NCBI RefSeq assembly: GCF_001570585.1
Contig: NZ_BBXF01000003.1
Span: 593,353-657,352, forward strand
DNA length: 64,000 bases
Direction of reading: 5' to 3'
Source: Herbidospora daliensis
GTDB lineage: Bacteria > Actinomycetota > Actinomycetes > Streptosporangiales > Streptosporangiaceae
Under the pieces are notes generated by a model, which did no database searches, was not told the DNA's origin, and saw only the letters and a list, made by a program, of their open reading frames with translations. Made by a program: the position numbers and the translations under genes. This document shows positions 57,495-64,000 of the stretch, one piece after another. The number at the start of each line of letters is the position of its first letter. The first letter of the stretch is position 1.

Positions 57495-58322
57495 ATGTCT
57501 ACTCTGCGCCTTCGTGGCCGTGCGTTCGGCCCCGGCGACCACGCGATCATGGCCGTGGTCAACCGCACGCCCGACTCCTTCTACGACCGGGGTGCGACCT
57601 ACGGCTTCGCCGCCGCCCTCGACGCCGCCTCCCGCCAGATCGAGGCGGGCGCCGACATCGTCGACATCGGCGGCGTGAAGGCCGGGCCGGGCGACGACGT
57701 CGACGTGACCGAGGAGATCCGCCGGGTCGCCGACCTCGTGGCGGCGGTCCGCGACCGGCACCCGTCCGTGATCATCAGCGTCGACACCTGGCGCGCCGAG
57801 GTCGGCGAGGTCGTCGCGGCGGCCGGCGCCGACCTGCTCAACGACACGTGGGGCGGGGTCGACCCCCGGCTGGCCGACGTGGCCGCCGAGCACGGCATCG
57901 GCCTGGTCTGCGCCCACGCCGGACGCGTCGAGCCGCGCACCCGCCCCCACCGGATCGCCTACGACGACGTGGTCGGCGATGTGGTGGCGTACACGACCGA
58001 TCTGGCGGAGAAGGCGCTCGCCGCGGGGGTGTCGGGGGACCGCATCCTGATCGACCCCGCCCACGACTTCGGCAAGAACACCTACCACTCCCTGGAGCTC
58101 AGCCGCCGCCTCGACGAGATGGTCGCGACCGGCTGGCCGGTCCTGGTGGCCGTCTCGAACAAGGACTTCGTCGGCGAGACCCTCGGCGGCCTCCCCGTCG
58201 ACCGCCGCCACGCCGGCACCCTCGCCACCCTGGCCATCTCCGCCGCCCAGGGCGCCCGGGTCTTCCGGGTCCACGACGCCGCCTCCGCCCGCACGGTCCT
58301 CAACGTGGTCGCCCGCGGCTGA
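57495..58322 (+). CDS. folP2: Dihydropteroate synthase homologue, FolP2 type
   Basis: 275 residues from the ATG at 57495. TIM-barrel pterin-binding fold with MAVVNRTPDSFYDRGATYGFAAAL, then ADIVDIGGVKAGPGDDVDV, ISVDTWRAEVGEVVAAAGADLLNDTWGGVD and ILIDPAHDFGKNTYHSLEL. GGVKAGPG replaces the GG-x-STRPG of true dihydropteroate synthases. That change, with NDTWGG, is the hallmark of mycobacterial FolP2, which does not make dihydropteroate and whose role is unknown. In mycobacteria folP2 neighbours a glucosyl-phosphoglycerate synthase gene; no such gene is here. It lies alone, 134 bp after the LysR gene. Confidence 0.87.
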   Translation: MSTLRLRGRAFGPGDHAIMAVVNRTPDSFYDRGATYGFAAALDAASRQIEAGADIVDIGGVKAGPGDDVDVTEEIRRVADLVAAVRDRHPSVIISVDTWRAEVGEVVAAAGADLLNDTWGGVDPRLADVAAEHGIGLVCAHAGRVEPRTRPHRIAYDDVVGDVVAYTTDLAEKALAAGVSGDRILIDPAHDFGKNTYHSLELSRRLDEMVATGWPVLVAVSNKDFVGETLGGLPVDRRHAGTLATLAISAAQGARVFRVHDAASARTVLNVVARG

Positions 58323-58387
58323 CCCGGCTCGACGCCGACCTGCCGCCGACCTGCCGTCGGCAATGCGCCGGCCGGGCGCGGTTCTGG

Positions 58388-59827
58388 TCAGCCGTAGATC
58401 ACGGACAGGAACCTGACCAGGATCGCCTCGCGGGTCTTAACGGGGAGCGCGTCCAAGACCGCGTTGACCGCGGCCATCTCCGGCTGGTCGCGCGAGGTCA
58501 GGTCGATGCCGACCGAGGCGGCCAGTTCGACGAAGGTCGGGTCGTCGAGCTCGTCGAGGTTCAGCGACGCGATCAGCTCCGGCAGGCCCTCGGGGACCGC
58601 CGCCGGGCCGCGTTCGCGGGCCGCCCGCGCCGATTCGGCGATGACGGCGAGCAGCGCGTCGACCCGTTCCAGGGTCACGCCGGTGACGGTGATGTGGACG
58701 TTCGCCGGGATGCCCGCGTAGGAGAGCTGCGGCTGGAGGAACCAGCCGCGTCTGCGGGCCTCGTCGGCCAGCACGAACACGTCGACCTCGGGGGAGCCCG
58801 CGATGGCGACCAGGGCGGCCTGCGGGTCGCCCAGCACCCGCAGGCCGGGGATCTTCGCGGCGCCTTCGGCGATCCGGCGGGTGGCCTCCAGGGTGGTGCG
58901 GCCCAGGTCGAGGTAGCCCTCGCGGCCCAGCGCGTGCAGGGTGCCCCACGCGCCGCCGAGCGGGCCGGCCGACCGGGAGCTCTGCACGGTCGCGTTGATG
59001 ATCGTGTAGCCGGGCCAGGCGGCCGAGGCGAAGTAGGCGGCGCGGCGCAGCGCCGCGTCCTTGAACAGCAGCACCGACGCGCCCTTGGGGGCGTACCCGA
59101 ACTTGTGCAGGTCGCAGGAGATCGAGGTGACGCCCGGCACCGACAGGTCGAACGGCGGCACCTCGGCCCCGGCCTCCCGCAACCACGGCAGCAGCCAGCC
59201 CCCGACGCACGCGTCGACGTGGCAGGGCACGCCCCGCGCGGCGGCCAGCGCCGCGACCTCGGCGACCGGGTCGATCACGCCCTGCGGGTAGGAGGGGGCC
59301 GACACCACCACGAGCACGGTCCGCTCGGTCATGGCCGCCTCGACGGCGGCGGGGTCGACGGTGAAAGTGGTGAGGTCGACCGGCACGGCGACCACCTCGA
59401 CCCCGAGGTAGTGCCCGGCCTTGTGGAACGCCGGGTGCGCGGTGACCGGCACCACCATCTGCGGCCGGTCGGTCGCGGCGGAGTCGCGGGCCGCCTTCAC
59501 CGCCAGCATGATCGACTCGGTGCCGCCGCTGGTGAAGATGCCCGGCGCGCCCGGCTGCCCCAGCTCCGCGGCCACGGCCCCGACGACGTCCTTCTCCAGG
59601 GCGACCATGCTGGGGAACGCGGTCGGGTCGAGCATGTTGACCTCGAGCATGCCCGCGTACGCCGCCGCGCCCGCCTCGTGGACCTCGGGGCGGCCGGTGT
59701 CGTACACGTAGGCGGTGACCTGGCCGCCCCGGACCGGGAGATCGGACTGCTGCGCCTCGGCCAGGCGGGCGAGCAGTTCCTCGGCGGTCACGCCGTGGTG
59801 GGGGAGCACCGTGACATCTCCTGACAT
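58388..59827 (-). CDS. PLP-dependent decarboxylase/lyase, sphingosine-phosphate-lyase-like
   Basis: 479 residues. Fold-type I PLP enzyme of the group II decarboxylase/S1P-lyase branch. FTSGGTESIMLAVKAAR binds the phosphate, HPAFHKAGHYLGVEVVAVPV stacks on the ring, VPCHVDACVGGWLLPW holds the PLP Asp, and SCDLHKFGYAPKGASVLLF supplies the Schiff-base Lys (near 241). The domain order and the STDxHKxG-like motif match sphingosine-1-phosphate lyase better than glutamate decarboxylase. Bacterial relatives also cleave or decarboxylate amino-acid-like substrates, so the substrate is open. The ATG at 59827 faces the secreted propeller gene across 75 bp. Confidence 0.83.
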   Translation of the reverse strand: MSGDVTVLPHHGVTAEELLARLAEAQQSDLPVRGGQVTAYVYDTGRPEVHEAGAAAYAGMLEVNMLDPTAFPSMVALEKDVVGAVAAELGQPGAPGIFTSGGTESIMLAVKAARDSAATDRPQMVVPVTAHPAFHKAGHYLGVEVVAVPVDLTTFTVDPAAVEAAMTERTVLVVVSAPSYPQGVIDPVAEVAALAAARGVPCHVDACVGGWLLPWLREAGAEVPPFDLSVPGVTSISCDLHKFGYAPKGASVLLFKDAALRRAAYFASAAWPGYTIINATVQSSRSAGPLGGAWGTLHALGREGYLDLGRTTLEATRRIAEGAAKIPGLRVLGDPQAALVAIAGSPEVDVFVLADEARRRGWFLQPQLSYAGIPANVHITVTGVTLERVDALLAVIAESARAARERGPAAVPEGLPELIASLNLDELDDPTFVELAASVGIDLTSRDQPEMAAVNAVLDALPVKTREAILVRFLSVIYG

Positions 59828-59902
59828 ACGTTGACGATTCGGATCACTTTACGGAAGCCTCACAGCCCTGCGTGAGACCCGACGACAGATGGGACCCGTT
59901 CC

Positions 59903-60814
59903 ATGCGCGTGGCAGCCTTCGTTGCCGGACTCTTAGCCGTCTTGGTGGCGGCTCCGCCCGCCGCCGCGTCGGCGGCCACTCCGAAATACCCGACCACGTT
60001 CCCCCTGCCCGCCGGCTTCCAGCCTGAGGGCGTCGCCGTCGACGAGGGCCGTTCGGCCTACTTCGGCTCCCGCGCCTCCGGCGCGATCTACAAGGTCGAC
60101 CTGCGCAGCGGGAGGGGCCGCGTCATCAACGAGGGCCCCGGCACCCCCTCGCTCGGCCTGAAGGTCAAGCGCAACCGCCTGTTCGTCGCGGGCGGCACCG
60201 CCGGGAACGCCCGGGTGCTGGACGCCCGCACCGGGAAGGTGCTCAAGAGCTACACCCTGGCCACCGGCGCCTCGTTCGTGAACGACGTCGTGCTGACCCG
60301 GGACGCCGCCTACTTCACCGACTCCACCAACCCCGTGCTCTACCGGCTCGACCTGCGCCGCTGGGGCCGCCTGCCCGCCGAGGCCCAGAAGATCCCGCTG
60401 ACCGGCGACCTGGCGTACACGACCGGCATCAACGTCAACGGCATCGCCCAGACGCCCGACGGGAAGGCGCTGCTGCTGGTCCAGTCGAACACCGGCAAGC
60501 TGTTCCGGGTCGACAAGAAGACCGGCGTCACCAAGCAGGTCGACCTCGGGACCGAACTGCTCACCAACGGCGACGGGCTGCTGCTGGAGGGCCGCCAGCT
60601 GGTGGTCGTCCAGAACTTCCTCAACACCGTCACCTGGGTCAAGCTCGACCGGCACGCGACGAAGGGCACGATCGACCGCAAGGTGACCGACCCCCGGTTC
60701 GACGTGCCGACCACCGTCGCGGCGTTCAAGGACCGCCTCTACCTGCCCAACGGCCGCTTCAGCACCACCCCGACGCCCACGACGCCCTACGACGTCGTGG
60801 CCATCGACCGCTGA
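59903..60814 (+). CDS. Secreted SMP-30/gluconolactonase-like beta-propeller
   Basis: 303 residues with a signal peptide (MRVAAFVAGLLAVLVAAPPAAA). The rest is six-bladed propeller repeats: GFQPEGVAVDEGRSAYFGSRASGAIYKVDL, ASFVNDVVLTRDAAYFTDSTNPVLYRLDL, GINVNGIAQTPDGKALLLVQSNTGKLFRVD, LTNGDGLLLEGRQLVVVQN. The ND and NGI positions fit the metal-binding residues of SMP-30/gluconolactonases. Many actinobacterial copies are loosely annotated as superoxide dismutase without support. Possible roles are lactone hydrolysis or binding. The two-component pair begins 19 bp downstream and might be co-transcribed. Confidence 0.8.
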   Translation: MRVAAFVAGLLAVLVAAPPAAASAATPKYPTTFPLPAGFQPEGVAVDEGRSAYFGSRASGAIYKVDLRSGRGRVINEGPGTPSLGLKVKRNRLFVAGGTAGNARVLDARTGKVLKSYTLATGASFVNDVVLTRDAAYFTDSTNPVLYRLDLRRWGRLPAEAQKIPLTGDLAYTTGINVNGIAQTPDGKALLLVQSNTGKLFRVDKKTGVTKQVDLGTELLTNGDGLLLEGRQLVVVQNFLNTVTWVKLDRHATKGTIDRKVTDPRFDVPTTVAAFKDRLYLPNGRFSTTPTPTTPYDVVAIDR

Positions 60815-60833
60815 GACGGAGCACGATGGGGGC

Positions 60834-62000
60834 ATGGCGACTGACGTAGCCGCGGCCGTCTGCGACTGGGAGGACGACCTCCGCCGCGCGGGCCGCGCCG
60901 CCCCCGCCGAGCTCTCGGTGATGTTCCGCGTCGGCGCGCCCGCGCTCGCCCTGGCCTTCACGGCCGGGGCGGTGCCGGCCGCCGCCCTCGCCGACCGGCC
61001 GTCGATCGCGGGCATCGTGCTGATCCTCCTCTCGGCGGTCCCGTGGGGGCGGTGGATCCTCAGGGGCGACGACGGGCCGTCGTGGTGGTTCGCGCTCGCG
61101 GTGCTCGGGCCGCTCGGGGCCGCCGTCCTGATCGGGCTGGGCAGCCCGGTGGCCTCCCTGATGGCGCTGGCGGTCGGCCTGCTGCTGGTGGCGCTGAACG
61201 TCGGGTTCGCGCCCGTGCCGCTGGCGGCGGGCGTCACCGCGCTGATCTATCTGCTCGCCGTCGCCGCCGCGCTGGGCGCGCCGCCGGTGGTCTGGGTCGC
61301 GCTGCACCTCGGGTTCGCCCTCACGCTGGCCGCCGCCTACGCGGTGCGGGTCAGCCACGAGTCGAGCCGCCTGGTCGCCCAGGCGCTGGAGGCGCTGGCC
61401 CTGCGGCGGGCCGCCGACCAGCGGCGCATCATGGCGCAGGACGTCCACGACGTCGTCGGGCACACCCTCGCGGTGACCATGCTGCACCTCACCGCCGCCC
61501 GGATGGCGATCAGGCGCGACGCCGCCGCCGAGGCCCTGGAGGCCCTTGAGGAGGCCGAGCGGCACGGCCGGGCGAGCCTGGCCGACCTGCGGCGGCTGGT
61601 GAAGGTGCTGCGGTCGGGCGAGGAGTCGCCGGCCGGACCGCAGCCCGGCCTCGCCGACGTCGAGGCGCTCGTGGAGGGCTTCCGCGGCGCCGTCGAGCTC
61701 ACCTTCTCCGTCGACGGGCTCGCGGTGGTGAACCCGGGGGCGGAGCTGGCGGCGTACCGGATCATTCAGGAGGCCCTGGCCAACGCGGTCAGGCACGGAA
61801 CCGGGACGGCCCGGGTCGCGCTGACCCTGGCGGACGGCGAACTGGCCGTCGAGGTCGCCAACCCCGTCGGCGCCCTCAGCGACGACGGGCCGGGCAGCGG
61901 CCTCGTGGGCATGCGCGAACGCGCCACCGCCGCCGGGGGCGAGCTCACCGCCGGATCGCGCGACGGGGAGTGGGTCGTGTCGGCGAGGATTCCGGTGTGA
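60834..62000 (+). CDS. NarL-type sensor histidine kinase
   Basis: 388 residues. Five to six membrane helices at about 28-165 form the sensor, without a large outer domain. A HisKA_3 dimerisation domain (QRRIMAQDVHDVVGHTLAVTMLHL; phospho-acceptor His about 205) and an HATPase with N box AYRIIQEALANAVRHG and G box GSGLVGMRERATAAGG follow. This architecture senses membrane stress or small hydrophobic ligands in actinobacteria. The stop overlaps the regulator's GTG by 3 nt (GTGA), so the pair is co-translated. Signal and targets unknown. Confidence 0.92.
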   Translation: MATDVAAAVCDWEDDLRRAGRAAPAELSVMFRVGAPALALAFTAGAVPAAALADRPSIAGIVLILLSAVPWGRWILRGDDGPSWWFALAVLGPLGAAVLIGLGSPVASLMALAVGLLLVALNVGFAPVPLAAGVTALIYLLAVAAALGAPPVVWVALHLGFALTLAAAYAVRVSHESSRLVAQALEALALRRAADQRRIMAQDVHDVVGHTLAVTMLHLTAARMAIRRDAAAEALEALEEAERHGRASLADLRRLVKVLRSGEESPAGPQPGLADVEALVEGFRGAVELTFSVDGLAVVNPGAELAAYRIIQEALANAVRHGTGTARVALTLADGELAVEVANPVGALSDDGPGSGLVGMRERATAAGGELTAGSRDGEWVVSARIPV

Positions 62001-62632
62001 TCACCGTCCTGCTGGTGGACGACCAGCCGCTCGTCCGCGCCGGCCTGCGCCGCATCCTCGAACCCGAAGGGACCTTCACGGTCGTCGGGGAGTGCGACGA
62101 CGGCGACCAGGTCGCCGCCGCCGTCGCCCGCTGGACCCCCGACGTGGTCGTCATGGACGTCCGGATGCGCCGCGTCGACGGCGCCGAGGCGACCCGCCGC
62201 CTGGCGGGAGCCGTGCCGGTGCTGATCCTGACCACCTTCGACGACGACGACACCGTCGCGGCGGCCCTCGGCGCGGGCGCGGCCGGGTTCATCCTGAAGG
62301 ACGCGCCAGGCGAGGACATCGTCCGCGCCGTCACGATGGTCGCCGAGGGCGGGTCGTGGCTCGACCCGCAGGTCGCGGGCCCGGTGCTGACGGCCTTCCG
62401 GCGGGTCGCCGACCGCGAACGGAAGGGCCGTTCTGCGGCGGCCCAGCTGACCCAGCGGGAACTCGACGTGCTGGCGCAGGTCGCGCGCGGGGCCACCAAC
62501 GCCGAGACGGCCGCCGCGCTGCACGTCTCGGAGGCGACGGTCAAGACCCACCTGGGCAACATCCTGACCAAACTCGGCCTCAGGGACCGGCAGGCCGCCA
62601 TCGTGTACGCCCACGACCACGGCCTGGCCTGA
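61997..62632 (+). CDS. NarL/LuxR-type response regulator
   Basis: 211 residues from the GTG at 61997. Receiver domain: acidic pair DD in VLLVDDQPLVRAGLRRIL, phosphorylated Asp in VVVMDVRM (about 54), Thr in LILTTFDDD, Lys in FILKDAPG. The C-terminal LuxR helix-turn-helix is AQLTQRELDVLAQVARGATNAETAAALHVSEATVKTHLGNILTKLGLRDRQAAI. Coupled to the preceding kinase. Its stop codon abuts the stop of the opposite-strand sensor kinase with no intergenic base. Confidence 0.94.
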   Translation: MITVLLVDDQPLVRAGLRRILEPEGTFTVVGECDDGDQVAAAVARWTPDVVVMDVRMRRVDGAEATRRLAGAVPVLILTTFDDDDTVAAALGAGAAGFILKDAPGEDIVRAVTMVAEGGSWLDPQVAGPVLTAFRRVADRERKGRSAAAQLTQRELDVLAQVARGATNAETAAALHVSEATVKTHLGNILTKLGLRDRQAAIVYAHDHGLA

Positions 62633-63976
62633 TCACACCGGCAGCCGGACCGTCGCCTTCAGGCCCGGTTCCGCGTCGTCGAGCGTGATCGAGCCGCCGT
62701 GCGCCTCGACCACCTCGCGCGCGATGGCCAGCCCCAGACCCGTGCCGCCGTCGTCGCGCGACCGCGAGGTGTCGAGCCGGGTGAACCGGTCGAAGACCCG
62801 CTCGCGGTCCTCCGCCGGGATGCCCGGCCCGTCGTCGGTGACGGTGATCAGCGCCCACGGCCCCGACTTCCAGAGCCCCACCCGCACCTTGTCGTGGGCG
62901 TGCCTGACCGCGTTGTCGATCAGGTTGACCAGCACCCGGCCCAGGTCCATCTCGGCCCCGATCACCACCACGGCCTCGGCCGGGATGTCGGCGCCGAGGC
63001 CGTAGCGGGCGGCGGTCCGGGTCACCAGGCGGCCGAGCTCGACCGGCTCGTGGCGCAGCGTGCGTCCCTCGTCGAGGCGGGCCAGCGCCAGCAGGTCCTC
63101 GGCCAGCTTCGACAACCGCAGGGTGTCCTCCAGGACGCCTTCGGCCGTCTCGCGCCAGTCCTGCCCGTCGGGGTGGCTCAGCGCGACCTCCAGCTGGAGG
63201 CGCATGCTGGCCAGCGGGCTGCGCAGTTCGTGGGCGGCGTCGCTGACCAGGGCGCGCTGCCGCGAACCGGCCTCCTCCAGGCGGGCCAGCATGTCGTTCA
63301 GGGTCATCGCCAGCGAGTGGACCTCGTCGTTGGCCTCGGGCACCGGCAGCCGCCGCGACGGCGACGAGCCGGTGATCTCGGTCGCGCCCCGGCGCAGCGC
63401 GCCGATCGGGCTCAGGGTCCGGCCGGTGATCACCCACGTCGCCCCGGCCAGCACGATCAGCAGCAGCGGGGTGCCGAGCAGCAGGACGTGGCCGGTCGCC
63501 TTCAGCGCCCGCTCGATCTCGCCGAACGAGCGGGCCGCCAGGACCGTCACGCCGTTGTCGGCGCTCATCACCGCGATCCGCAGCACCGACGGGATCCCGT
63601 AGGGGCGGCCGTCGAGGAACTGCGGCCTGCCCGAATCGGCGGCGGCCCTCCGGACGCCTTCGGGGAGCAGCGCGACCAGGCGGTCGGTCGACGGGGTCGC
63701 CGAGGTGATCCGCCCGTCGCGGTCGATGACCTGCACGATCGTCGCCTTCGTCGGCACGATCTCGCCGTCGAGCCGGCCCGCGTCCGACAGGGCCACGATC
63801 TCCCGGGCCCGCGAGGTCACCTCGTCGTCGATGGTGGCGATGAGGGAGCGGCCCAGGACGTTCACGAACACCCACGCCGCCACCGCCAGGCCGACGCCGA
63901 GCACGGCCGTGGCGACCACGGTCAGCCGGACCCGCAGGCTGCGCCGCCGCCACCACCGGAACGGGTTAGCCGCCAT
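62633..63976 (-). CDS. OmpR-partner sensor histidine kinase
   Basis: 447 residues. Two membrane helices (about 18-40 and 165-190) flank an extracytoplasmic domain of about 125 residues (TIVQVIDRDGRITSATPS). HAMP, HisKA (SDAAHELRSPLASMRLQLEVAL, His about 247) and HATPase (NLIDNAVRHA, TDDGPGIPAEDRERVFDRFTRLD, GGTGLGLAIAREVVEAHGG) follow. The C-terminal half is closely similar to the orphan kinase at 21784-23145, including RFTRLDTxRSR. Its start overlaps the stop of an OmpR-type regulator (see next), so here the cognate partner is present upstream. Confidence 0.93.
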   Translation of the reverse strand: MAANPFRWWRRRSLRVRLTVVATAVLGVGLAVAAWVFVNVLGRSLIATIDDEVTSRAREIVALSDAGRLDGEIVPTKATIVQVIDRDGRITSATPSTDRLVALLPEGVRRAAADSGRPQFLDGRPYGIPSVLRIAVMSADNGVTVLAARSFGEIERALKATGHVLLLGTPLLLIVLAGATWVITGRTLSPIGALRRGATEITGSSPSRRLPVPEANDEVHSLAMTLNDMLARLEEAGSRQRALVSDAAHELRSPLASMRLQLEVALSHPDGQDWRETAEGVLEDTLRLSKLAEDLLALARLDEGRTLRHEPVELGRLVTRTAARYGLGADIPAEAVVVIGAEMDLGRVLVNLIDNAVRHAHDKVRVGLWKSGPWALITVTDDGPGIPAEDRERVFDRFTRLDTSRSRDDGGTGLGLAIAREVVEAHGGSITLDDAEPGLKATVRLPV

Positions 63977-64000
63977 CGCTCGCCAGCCGGTATCCCGCCC
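63966..64000 (-). CDS. OmpR-family response regulator, C-terminal fragment
   Basis: Only the last ten codons are in the window. Read on the minus strand they give AGYRLASDGG and a TAA at 63968-63966. G-Y-R-L is the end of the wing in OmpR/PhoB winged helices (usually RGVGYRL). The stop lies 11 nt inside the kinase gene, the usual regulator-then-kinase arrangement. Confidence 0.65.
   Translation of the reverse strand, partial: AGYRLASDGG

Overview
The window is a high-GC actinobacterial chromosome segment. GTG and TTG starts are frequent, many genes are coupled by 4-nt GTGA/ATGA overlaps, and the gene content (AfsR/SARP regulator, LCP protein, two ROK regulators, paired PF04672 methyltransferases, FolP2, CBM6-bearing secreted enzymes) is typical of the group. 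A Streptosporangiales/Streptomyces-like host is likely, but the genus is an inference. No rRNA, tRNA, CRISPR array, insertion sequence or phage gene was seen.

Layout. 1-8.8 kb: end of a GT4 glycosyltransferase, secreted cell-envelope proteins (a frameshifted RTX-like protein, an AMIN-like/GerMN protein, a CHAP-domain protein), and a coupled three-gene operon for a nonulosonic (sialic-type) acid glycan. That operon encodes a single NeuA-HAD phosphatase-NeuB polypeptide, a GT2 glycosyltransferase and a polysialyltransferase-like enzyme. An esterase lipoprotein and a non-coding 94-bp tandem repeat follow. 9.2-23.1 kb: a compact divergent NRPS locus. On the minus strand lie a C-A-PCP-C-A-PCP synthetase and a stand-alone degenerate condensation protein. 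On the plus strand lies a C-A-PCP-TE synthetase fused to an MFS exporter, whose TE has Cys in place of the nucleophilic Ser. A strong palindrome sits in the shared promoter. An orphan histidine kinase overlaps the tail.

23.3-31.4 kb: ACT protein, an MsiK/UgpC-type sugar ATPase without permeases, a LacI regulator, and a complete Entner-Doudoroff operon (edd-glk-eda) divergent from a ROK regulator with an operator over its -10 box. 31.9-40 kb: two PF04672 methyltransferases, a SARP/NB-ARC/TPR regulator preceded by 11-bp direct repeats, a perfect DtxR-type iron box between a HugZ-like gene and a cysteine-free ribosomal protein S4 gene, a voltage-gated cation channel with an unusual filter, and LtrA. 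40-45.2 kb: a coupled operon of subtilase, 82-residue protein and P-loop ATPase, then a DUF2079 membrane protein and a second ROK regulator.

45.6-51 kb: two large secreted enzymes, a sugar dehydrogenase (GSDH-PKD-CBM6x3) and a ThuA/3-keto-glycoside hydrolase protein with CBM6x2. Together they look like an extracellular oxidise-then-cleave glycan pathway. 51-64 kb: secreted phospholipase D-like protein, LCP ligase, zinc metallopeptidase, LysR regulator, FolP2, a PLP-dependent lyase, a secreted beta-propeller, a NarL-type two-component pair, and an OmpR-type sensor kinase whose partner regulator is cut by the window edge.

The strongest candidates for undescribed biology are the one-protein sialic-type activation enzyme with its polymerase-like partner, the NRPS with Cys-thioesterase and built-in exporter, the secreted oxidative glycan-cleavage pair, and the subtilase/small protein/ATPase operon.
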